A DNA stretch of 9,212 nt from positions 1 through 9,212 of the forward strand of contig CANBSV010000103.1 in assembly GCA_947372225.1 (NCBI GenBank). The letters run 5' to 3'. This stretch comes from Burkholderiales bacterium. Lineage in GTDB: Bacteria; Pseudomonadota; Gammaproteobacteria; Burkholderiales; Burkholderiaceae_C. The position numbers and the translations under genes are program-made. A model generated the notes under the pieces. That model worked only from the letters and a program-made list of their open reading frames with translations. It was not told the DNA's origin and did not search any database. Below, in pieces: positions 1 to 5,298 of this stretch; within the stretch, counting starts at the first letter, position 1, and every line of letters begins with the position of its first letter.

Positions 1-395
1 CTCTGACGGGTCACGTCACTGCGAAACAGGGACAAGTCACTGTTTGACAGCGATTGAATCTGAACGCTCAGATCATCAGGGACGACCGACTCGGTGACCC
101 AGACCTGAGACTGGGAACTGGGGTCAACCAACAGCGGCGCCACGCCAAATGCAGTGGCCCCAAAGCCCGCGAGCACCAGAACCAAAGCCGATGCAAGCAT
201 GCGCGGATGGCGCTGAACCACGCGCTTGATGCTCAGTTCCAACCGCGTAGCAGCTTGGTCAATGAAGTCGTCTGAACTCAAGGTGTGGGTCGCCGTGCGC
301 TCTGGTTGGATGCCGCCATCTGGCAACACCAGACGATCATCGAAGATGGAGAGAGCCCATAAACTAGAGGGCTGGCTTTCGCTCCGAATGAACAT
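1..395 (-). CDS. Membrane-anchored envelope protein, probable M23-family peptidoglycan peptidase (N-terminal part, runs off left edge)
   Basis: Reading the minus strand from ATG 395-393 gives 131 codons open to the window edge. Residues about 1-65 are polar and predicted cytoplasmic. Residues about 66-90 (MLASALVLVLAGFGATAFGV and onward) form one hydrophobic segment preceded by basic residues (KRVVQRHPR), so this is a signal anchor. The rest is periplasmic and ends in the stretch LSNSDLSLFRSDVTRQ. A short cytoplasmic tail, one anchor and a motif like LFRSDVTR resemble the start of betaproteobacterial M23 metallopeptidases, which commonly sit divergently from tyrS. The LytM catalytic domain with its zinc ligands would lie outside the window, so the peptidase call is inference from layout and recalled similarity. 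The start is uncertain: no Shine-Dalgarno is visible before ATG 395, and in-frame GTG or TTG codons near residues 23-24 are alternatives. The gene is well supported as coding, the function less so. Confidence 0.62.
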   Translation of the reverse strand, partial: MFIRSESQPSSLWALSIFDDRLVLPDGGIQPERTATHTLSSDDFIDQAATRLELSIKRVVQRHPRMLASALVLVLAGFGATAFGVAPLLVDPSSQSQVWVTESVVPDDLSVQIQSLSNSDLSLFRSDVTRQ

Positions 396-438
396 TCCGG
401 GAGGCGGGCCAATTGCTGTCCTCACACCGCTTTGGGTC

Positions 439-454
439 GTCGGAGTATACCGAC
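439..454. promoter_or_regulatory. Inverted repeat in the divergent peptidase-tyrS intergenic region, possible operator/promoter
   Basis: The 121-bp gap between the two divergent genes (396-516) holds the dyad GTCGG-AGTATA-CCGAC. Its central AGTATA (444-449) reads TATACT on the minus strand, a fair -10 hexamer about 49 nt upstream of the minus-strand ATG. I find no good -35 at 16-18 bp spacing. For tyrS the only candidate is a weak GATAAC at 498-503 with CTGAAT at 476-481. Five-bp arms can arise by chance, so this is a tentative regulatory site. No T-box-like leader is seen before tyrS. Confidence 0.28.
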
Positions 455-516
455 AGGGTCCCGCGTATTTGTGGTCTGAATTGTTTCGCTTTGTCTCGAT
501 AACCCGTACTTTTTCT

Positions 517-1773
517 ATGACGCAGATCCTTCCCATCGATTCGTCGCGCGTCCAAGGGCAGCCCCACCCCGTGACGGACAGCGTGCTCGCAGCCATGAGT
601 GCCACGAAGCGTGGCTGCGATGAGTTGCTGCCCGAGGCGGAGTGGCTGTCCAAGCTGGCCAGGTCTGAAGCCACTGGCGTGCCGTTGCGCATCAAGCTCG
701 GACTCGATCCGACGGCGCCGGACATCCACCTGGGGCACACGGTGGTCCTGAACAAGCTCAGGCAGTTGCAGGACCTGGGTCACACGGTCATCTTCCTGAT
801 CGGAGACTTCACCTCGACGATCGGTGACCCGTCAGGCCGCAACGCCACCCGCCCCCCGTTGACCCGCGAGCAGATCGAGGTCAATGCACAGACCTACTAC
901 CAGCAGGCCAGCCTGGTGCTCGATCCGGCTCGCACCGAGGTTCGTTACAACTCCGAGTGGTGCGACCCTCTGGGTGCCCGCGGCATGATTGAACTCGCCG
1001 CGCGCTACACAGTGGCGCGGATGATGGAGCGCGACGACTTTTCCAAGCGATTCAAGGCTGGGACGCCGATCAGCGTGCACGAGTTTTTGTACCCCTTGAT
1101 GCAGGGCTACGACTCGGTGGCCCTGAAAAGCGATCTGGAACTGGGCGGCACCGACCAGAAATTCAACCTGCTGGTCGGCCGTGCGCTGCAAAGCGAATAC
1201 GGTCAGGAGCCCCAGTGCATCCTGACGATGCCGCTGCTTGAAGGGCTCGACGGCGTCGACAAGATGTCCAAGAGCAAAGGCAACTACATCGGCATCAGCG
1301 AGGCGCCCAACGACATGTTCGCCAAGCTGCTCTCGATCAGCGACACGCTGATGTGGCGCTACTACACACTGCTGAGTTTCAAGTCTGAAGCGGACATTGC
1401 ACGCCTCAAGGCCGAGGTGGAAGCTGGCCGCAATCCCAAGGACGCGAAGGTGGCACTCGCCAAGGAAATCACCGCTCGGTTCCACAGCGTGGCTGCGGCC
1501 GAATCGGCTGAAGAGGACTTCAACCTGCGATCACGCGGCGGCATTCCCGACGTCATTCCCGAGATGTCGATCTCGGGTGCACCGTTGGGTATCGGGGCAT
1601 TGCTGCGAGAAGCCAGCCTTGCGCCATCCAGCAGCGAAGCCTTGCGCTTGGTCGATGGTGGTGGCGTGCGTGTCGATGGCAACGTCATCGCCGATCGCGG
1701 CTTGAAGCTCGGGGCCGGAACCTACGTGGTGCAGGTCGGTAAACGCAAGTTCGCGCGCGTCACGCTGAGTTGA
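517..1773 (+). CDS. tyrS: Tyrosyl-tRNA synthetase (type 2 subfamily)
   Basis: This cytoplasmic class I aminoacyl-tRNA synthetase of 418 residues charges tRNA-Tyr with tyrosine using ATP. The Rossmann catalytic core carries the HIGH-type motif HLGH at residues 71-74 (context APDIHLGHTVV), the tyrosine-pocket motif GGTDQKFNLL (near residues 210-219) and the class signature KMSKS at 249-253. KMSKS rather than the KFGKT of E. coli TyrS, together with this length, points to the bacterial type 2 subfamily. A C-terminal S4 RNA-binding domain covers about residues 350-418 (ALRLVDGGGVRVDGNVI). The start is the ATG at 517; the frame stays open back to 226, but that part is antisense to the neighbouring gene and has no family resemblance. 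No clear Shine-Dalgarno precedes 517. GTG 571 and ATG 595 are in-frame alternatives, and conservation becomes strong only from about PVTDSV onward (residue 18). The gene is complete with all key motifs and ends 45 bp from the convergent nucleotidase gene. Confidence 0.97.
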   Translation: MTQILPIDSSRVQGQPHPVTDSVLAAMSATKRGCDELLPEAEWLSKLARSEATGVPLRIKLGLDPTAPDIHLGHTVVLNKLRQLQDLGHTVIFLIGDFTSTIGDPSGRNATRPPLTREQIEVNAQTYYQQASLVLDPARTEVRYNSEWCDPLGARGMIELAARYTVARMMERDDFSKRFKAGTPISVHEFLYPLMQGYDSVALKSDLELGGTDQKFNLLVGRALQSEYGQEPQCILTMPLLEGLDGVDKMSKSKGNYIGISEAPNDMFAKLLSISDTLMWRYYTLLSFKSEADIARLKAEVEAGRNPKDAKVALAKEITARFHSVAAAESAEEDFNLRSRGGIPDVIPEMSISGAPLGIGALLREASLAPSSSEALRLVDGGGVRVDGNVIADRGLKLGAGTYVVQVGKRKFARVTLS

Positions 1774-1818
1774 GCCCATACATGGCGGGTTAGCAGACCC
1801 TCCGATCGGACATTGGCC
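1774..1818. other. Convergent tyrS / 5'-nucleotidase gap with a 10-bp palindrome
   Basis: Both genes end here tail to tail. The gap contains the perfect palindrome TCCGATCGGA (1801-1810) and a weak GGGT/ACCC pair around 1787-1800. There is no T-tract on either strand, so I do not call a rho-independent terminator. Transcription may end by another route. Confidence 0.2.
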
Positions 1819-2742
1819 TCAGCGGTTCGCGATGCCCGAGGCCACGAGGCCAGCGGGCACATGGGCCGAGGCGTTTTCGATGTGACCGGTTTGGTCGTCG
1901 AAAAAGAAATCGGGCTCGAACTCGCGCAGGAATTCGCCTTTTTGCAGGCCGCCCAGGAACATCGCCTCGTCGATCTCTATGTTCCAGTCCATCAGCGTGC
2001 GTATTGCCCGTTCGTGGGCGGGTGCGCTGCGCGCGGTCACAAGCGCAGTTCGGATGGCCATGGCGGGTGATGCGGCCTGCTGCAAGCGTTGCAGCGCTTC
2101 GAGCAGCGGCTTGAATGGGCCTGCGGCCAGCGGCTTTTCGGCGCGATCCCGTTCGTGGGCCTGAAAGGCGTCGAGCCCGGCGCTGCGAAACACCTGCTCG
2201 GCCTCGTCTGAAAACAGCACGGCATCGCCGTCGAAGGCAATGCGCACCTCATGCGGGTGGGCCGCCGATGCGCGCGCCGAGTCGGGATAGACCCGCGCTG
2301 CCGGCACTCCGGCTTCGAGCGCCGAGCGCACATCGGCCTCGTTGGTCGACAAGAACAGGTTTGCGTTGAGCGGTCTCAGGTAGCGCCACGGCGGTGCTCC
2401 GCGCGAAAAGACACCGCGCTGGATCGGCAACCCGTGCTGCTTGGCTGAGCGGAACACCCGCATGCCGGACACCGGGTCATTGCGCGACAGGATGACCACT
2501 TCCACCCGTTGCGTGGGTGATGCGCTGTTGGCATCCGTCACCGCAGCGCGGTTGAAGGCCAGCAGTTTGTTGACGAGCGAGAACGCCACGCCGGGCTTGG
2601 CGGTGACATCCAGCCGCTCGAGTTGCAGCCGCATGTAGGCGTGGTCGTCGGCGGCTTCGAAGACCTCGTTTTCCTCTTCGAAATCGAAGAGGGCTCGCGA
2701 CGAAATCGCGACGACCAGTTGACCTTCGAGCGAGACGGGCAT
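1819..2742 (-). CDS. Cytosolic 5'-nucleotidase, NT5C1 (cN-I)-like HAD phosphatase
   Basis: This soluble protein of 307 residues, without signal peptide or membrane segment, should remove the 5'-phosphate from nucleoside monophosphates (nucleotide salvage or turnover). HAD-type signatures are in order: the nucleophile loop FDGDAVLFSDE at 170-180 (Asp171 nucleophile, Asp173 acid/base), motif II in LVTARSAPAHER (234-245, Thr236), a possible motif III lysine at KPLLEAL (211) or K268, and the acidic metal-binding FFFDDQTGHIE (279-289, Asp282/283). The N-terminal SSRALFDFEEENEVFE (14-29) is typical of the family that includes vertebrate cN-IA/cN-IB (Pfam 5_nucleotid, PF06189, from memory). I chose ATG 2742 because family resemblance begins at MPVSLEGQLVVAISSRALF; the frame stays open further upstream but overlaps the AAA+ gene. 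There is no strong Shine-Dalgarno. It lies 46 nt downstream of the AAA+ gene on the same strand, so co-transcription is plausible. Substrate preference (AMP, IMP or dNMP) cannot be read from sequence. Confidence 0.88.
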   Translation of the reverse strand: MPVSLEGQLVVAISSRALFDFEEENEVFEAADDHAYMRLQLERLDVTAKPGVAFSLVNKLLAFNRAAVTDANSASPTQRVEVVILSRNDPVSGMRVFRSAKQHGLPIQRGVFSRGAPPWRYLRPLNANLFLSTNEADVRSALEAGVPAARVYPDSARASAAHPHEVRIAFDGDAVLFSDEAEQVFRSAGLDAFQAHERDRAEKPLAAGPFKPLLEALQRLQQAASPAMAIRTALVTARSAPAHERAIRTLMDWNIEIDEAMFLGGLQKGEFLREFEPDFFFDDQTGHIENASAHVPAGLVASGIANR

Positions 2743-2788
2743 GCGGCAGATGATAGGCGGCGTGTCCGCAGGACATGCCTGCCGGCCG

Positions 2789-3790
2789 CTACTGCATGAA
2801 GCCCATTGGCGTGCGCCGCAAGTGGCCATCCGGCAGGTCGGTCGTCGCCACCTGAGCGCGGTGAGCCAACTTGGCGTTGCCGAACGCCGTCATCCAGGCG
2901 CGGCGCATCTCGCGCGGTGCCATTTCGCTCATGCGCTCGAGCACGTCGTCGCCAGGTTGCTCCTCGAAGCGGTTGCCCCAGTCGTGCGTGGCCCGGATCG
3001 ATGCGTAGAGCTTGGCGGCGATATGCCGCGCGGCATCGCGATCCGGCGCGTGGACTTCGTAGACGTTCATCCGGTTCAAGATGGGGTCGGGGATGCTGCG
3101 CGCGTCGTTGGCGGTGGCCACCCAGATGACCTGACTGGCGTCGATCGGCACCTCGGCAAATTCGTCTGTGAAGTTGCCTGCGGTGTCGTGTTCGAGCAGG
3201 CTGTAGAGCGCGCCGAGCGGGTCGTAGGCATGTTCGCCGCCGGCCTTGTCGATCTCGTCGACCACCATCACCGGATTGGCGTACTGGCCGTCGACCAGCG
3301 TCTCGAACACCTTGCCCGGGCGCGCGCCTTTCCACTGGCTGGACGCGCCCGACAGCACCCAGCCGGCGGTCATCGAGCTCATCGAGATGAATCCCATGCC
3401 GGTGCCCAGCAACTGTGCGAGTTCACGCGCGAAATGGGTCTTGCCCACGCCCGGCGGGCCGAGCAGCAACAGCGGCGTGATTTCGAGCGCATCGCGGCTG
3501 TCCTCGCACAGCGCGAGCTGCCGCTTGATGTCATCGAGCACTTCGCTGAAGTTGGGCAACTCGTCGTAGAGGTGGTCCATCACCGGCAGCCCGGAGGGCT
3601 TGACCTGGAAGCGCTCCGAACCCTTCTCGATCATGCGCTCGTAGGTGGAGCGCAGGTTCTCATGCTCACGCTGCGGCAGTTTGTCGAGCTTGCGACCGAC
3701 CTCGTCGATGCGGTAAAGGCTGCGCATGCGGGCGATTGGAATGCCGCCGCGTGCACCGCTGACGTTGACCAGTTCATGGGAAGCGACCAT
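2789..3790 (-). CDS. Lon-type AAA+ ATPase without a protease domain
   Basis: This protein of 333 residues is one AAA+ module with a short N-terminal extension. Walker A is GPPGVGKT at 111-118, Walker B VMVVDEID at 174-181, sensor-1 Asn in VATAND at about 228, a candidate arginine finger in ILNRMN (Arg240), and sensor-2-like MAPREMRRAW near 290-299. The stretch NPVMVVDEIDK through DPILNRMNVYEV closely follows the ATPase domain of Lon (NPLFLLDEIDK, PLLDRMEVI in E. coli Lon, from memory). The Lon N-domain and the C-terminal Ser-Lys protease domain are both absent: the protein stops about 40 residues after sensor 2. It should bind and hydrolyse ATP and remodel or unfold a partner in the cytoplasm; the partner is unknown. 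I chose ATG 3790 over ATG 3829 because CGGAGGG lies at ideal spacing before it, while 3829 has no ribosome site and falls within a predicted hairpin. It sits downstream of gspF and 46 nt ahead of the nucleotidase gene. Whether it works with either is open. Confidence 0.88.
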   Translation of the reverse strand: MVASHELVNVSGARGGIPIARMRSLYRIDEVGRKLDKLPQREHENLRSTYERMIEKGSERFQVKPSGLPVMDHLYDELPNFSEVLDDIKRQLALCEDSRDALEITPLLLLGPPGVGKTHFARELAQLLGTGMGFISMSSMTAGWVLSGASSQWKGARPGKVFETLVDGQYANPVMVVDEIDKAGGEHAYDPLGALYSLLEHDTAGNFTDEFAEVPIDASQVIWVATANDARSIPDPILNRMNVYEVHAPDRDAARHIAAKLYASIRATHDWGNRFEEQPGDDVLERMSEMAPREMRRAWMTAFGNAKLAHRAQVATTDLPDGHLRRTPMGFMQ

Positions 3791-3794
3791 GGAG

Positions 3795-3801
3795 CCCTCC
3801 G
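3795..3801 (-). promoter_or_regulatory. Strong Shine-Dalgarno of the Lon-like AAA+ gene
   Basis: On the minus strand CGGAGGG is followed by CTCC and then ATG 3790-3788, a near-ideal core and spacing. It decides the start of the AAA+ gene in favour of 3790 over the upstream in-frame ATG at 3829. Most other genes in the window lack a site this clear. Confidence 0.75.
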
Positions 3802-3812
3802 GATAACGAAGT

Positions 3813-3836
3813 CGAGTGATTTCATTCAATCACTCG
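3813..3836 (-). promoter_or_regulatory. Perfect 9-bp inverted repeat in the leader of the AAA+ gene
   Basis: The arms CGAGTGATT (3813-3821) and AATCACTCG (3828-3836) are exact reverse complements around a 6-nt loop. The dyad ends 22 nt before the AAA+ start codon and 13 nt upstream of its ribosome-binding site. On the minus strand the downstream arm is followed by ACTTCGTTATCC, with no T-run, so it is not a standard terminator. It could be a transcription-factor operator on DNA or an mRNA leader hairpin at the gspF/AAA+ boundary. The structure is certain, the role inferred. Confidence 0.5.
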
Positions 3837-3870
3837 CATCCGGCAGGCAAGGCTCGAGAAACACTCCTTT

Positions 3871-3889
3871 GACCCGCCAGATGGCGGTC
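3871..3889 (-). other. Small hairpin just after gspF
   Basis: Within 31 nt of the gspF stop, CCGCC (3874-3878) and GGCGG (3883-3887) pair across a 4-nt loop, with GA/TC able to continue the stem past a one-base bulge. No T-tract follows on the minus strand. It might slow 3' decay of the gsp mRNA or weakly terminate, but it may be chance in GC-rich DNA. Confidence 0.22.
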
Positions 3890-3901
3890 ATTCCAGCGTC
3901 G

Positions 3902-5116
3902 CTATTTCACCCAGGTGTTGAGTTGAATGATCGGCAGCAACACCGCCAGCACGATCAGCATCACCACCGCACCCATGGCCACGATCAGCAAGGGCTCCAG
4001 GATGGTGGCCATCTGCATGGCGCGCCGCTGGACCTCGGTCGACAACTGCTTGGCTGCGCGGTCGAGCATCTCGGGCAACTGGCCGGTCTGCTCGCCCAGT
4101 CGGGCAAACATCGCGAGCAGTCCGGGGAAGCGTTTCTTGCCCGCGAGCGCCGAGGCCAGTGGTGCGCCTTCGCGCACACGAACCAGCGTGTCGAGCGCAT
4201 CGGCTCGCATGGCGCGGTTCGACAGGGTCTCGGCGGCCGCCTGCAGCGCCTTCAGGATGGGCACACCCGCGCCGGCCAGCATCGCCAACGTGCCGGCAAA
4301 GCGCGCAGCGTTGTAGCCGCGACTGAGCTTTCCGACCAGCGGCAAATTGAGCAATCCGGCGTCAAAGCGCTCACGAAATATGGGGCTGCGCAGCATCAGC
4401 ATGAGCGTGCCCACACCGGCGCCGATGGCCAGCAGCAGCAGCCAGCCGTAATGGCGCAAGAACCCGCTGATGGCCAGCATGGCAACGGTCAGTCCTGGCA
4501 GGGCACGCTTCGAGCTGGTGAACACCGAGGCGACCTGCGGCACCACGTAGGTGACAAGAAAGATCACGATGACCACTGCGATCATCGACACGATGGCCGG
4601 ATACAGCGTTGCGCCGATCAATTTGGCCTTGAGGGCCTGGCGCTCTTCAAGGTCATCGGCCAGCCGTTCCAGCACCTGGCCCAGCGCGCCGCTTTGTTCG
4701 CCAGCGGCCACCACGCCGCGGTAGACCTCGTCGAATTCGCGTTCGGCGCTGCCCAGAGCACGGGCGAACGACGAGCCGGCGTTGACCTCGGAACGCAGGT
4801 GCGCCACCAGTTCGCGCTGCCTGGGGTCCTCGGCTTCATCGCTGAGCGCCGTGAGGGCACGTTCGAGCGGCAATCCGCTGCCGACCAGTCCCGCCAACTG
4901 CCGTGTCCACACCGCGAGTGTGGTGGATGAAAAAACGCGGCGGGTAAATTGAATGCCCTTGCCCTGTGCGCCCGCCGAGCCGACCTGAGTGACTTCCAGA
5001 GGTACCAGCGCCTGTGCACGCAACTGCGTCCTGGCAGCACGGGCGTTGTCCGCTTCGATCAGACCCGTCTGGGTCTTGCCCGCGGCGTTCAGGGCTTCAA
5101 ACTTGAAGGCAGGCAT
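3902..5116 (-). CDS. gspF: Type II secretion system inner-membrane platform protein GspF
   Basis: This polytopic inner-membrane protein of 404 residues forms the core of the type II secretion platform, contacting GspE on the cytoplasmic side and coupling ATP hydrolysis to pseudopilus growth. The start MPAFKFEALNAAGKTQTG is the canonical GspF beginning, so ATG 5116 is used although the frame is open further upstream. The two T2SSF repeats are visible at about 67-190 and 270-393, each with the family motif (AAGEQSGALGQVLERL at 137-152; LGEQTGQLPEMLDRA at 340-354). Three hydrophobic segments lie at about 173-193, 223-243 and 375-397, the usual topology. Length matches the family (about 400). No obvious Shine-Dalgarno precedes it. 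Unlike the tight gspN-D-E junctions, it is set off from gspE by 180 bp of repeat sequence, so its expression could depend on read-through or RNA structure there. Confidence 0.96.
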   Translation of the reverse strand: MPAFKFEALNAAGKTQTGLIEADNARAARTQLRAQALVPLEVTQVGSAGAQGKGIQFTRRVFSSTTLAVWTRQLAGLVGSGLPLERALTALSDEAEDPRQRELVAHLRSEVNAGSSFARALGSAEREFDEVYRGVVAAGEQSGALGQVLERLADDLEERQALKAKLIGATLYPAIVSMIAVVIVIFLVTYVVPQVASVFTSSKRALPGLTVAMLAISGFLRHYGWLLLLAIGAGVGTLMLMLRSPIFRERFDAGLLNLPLVGKLSRGYNAARFAGTLAMLAGAGVPILKALQAAAETLSNRAMRADALDTLVRVREGAPLASALAGKKRFPGLLAMFARLGEQTGQLPEMLDRAAKQLSTEVQRRAMQMATILEPLLIVAMGAVVMLIVLAVLLPIIQLNTWVK

Positions 5117-5150
5117 GTCAGCAGCGGGGCGACTGTGAGGCTGACGCGGC

Positions 5151-5298
5151 CTGGCGCTGTGCCGCCCGAAGCCATGACAGCGCCCCACGGGGGCAGTGGC
5201 TCAGCGGCTGGGGGGCCAACATCTGTCCGGCGCCCGGCCGCCCGAAGCCGGGCGGCGCCCCTTGGGGGCAGGAGCGAAGCGACTGGGGGGCCAACATC
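5151..5298 (-). repeat. Two-copy GC-rich hairpin-forming repeat between gspE and gspF
   Basis: Two imperfect copies with a 76-bp period fill most of the 180-bp gap: copy A 5151-5223 and copy B 5227-5298. Shared blocks are GCCGCCCGAAGCC (5161-5173 and 5237-5249), then CGCCCC, GGGGGCAG/GGGGGCAGG, and CTGGGGGGCCAACATC at the right end. Copy B has a perfect 8-bp all-GC stem GCCGCCCG/CGGGCGGC (5237-5244, 5249-5256) with a tetraloop. Copy A has lost that right arm but has a different perfect 8-bp stem, GGCGCTGT/ACAGCGCC (5153-5160, 5177-5184). Copy B begins at the gspE stop codon. Very similar strings (GGGGGCAGGAGCGAAGCGACTGGGGGGCC) recur between genes in Comamonadaceae genomes as I remember them, so this is probably a dispersed extragenic repeat. 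No T-tract follows, so a terminator role is not shown. Confidence 0.8.

Noticed and set aside
226..516. Upstream extension of the tyrS frame
   Set aside because: It runs antisense through the 5' part of the left-hand gene and through the divergent promoter region, has no similarity to TyrRS N-termini, and would add 97 residues to a protein already of normal length.
832..1485. Minus-strand open frame of 217 codons inside tyrS
   Set aside because: It is fully antisense to a conserved catalytic core, with no motif and no promoter or ribosome site; a mirror of the codon bias of tyrS.
2741..4930. Very long plus-strand open frame (729 codons)
   Set aside because: It lies antisense to the AAA+ gene and most of gspF and crosses the gap between them. 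Its sequence is rich in His, Gln, Arg and Ala with no recognisable domain, a typical shadow frame in GC-rich DNA. The minus-strand genes have full motif sets.
3902..5188. Longer gspF start at 5188
   Set aside because: The added 24 residues are encoded by repeat DNA, and MPAFKFEAL is the canonical GspF N-terminus, so 5116 is used.
5229..5269. Rho-independent terminator after gspE
   Set aside because: The hairpins are strong, but no T-tract follows them in the direction of transcription, and gspF must still be expressed downstream; treated as a repeat element instead.
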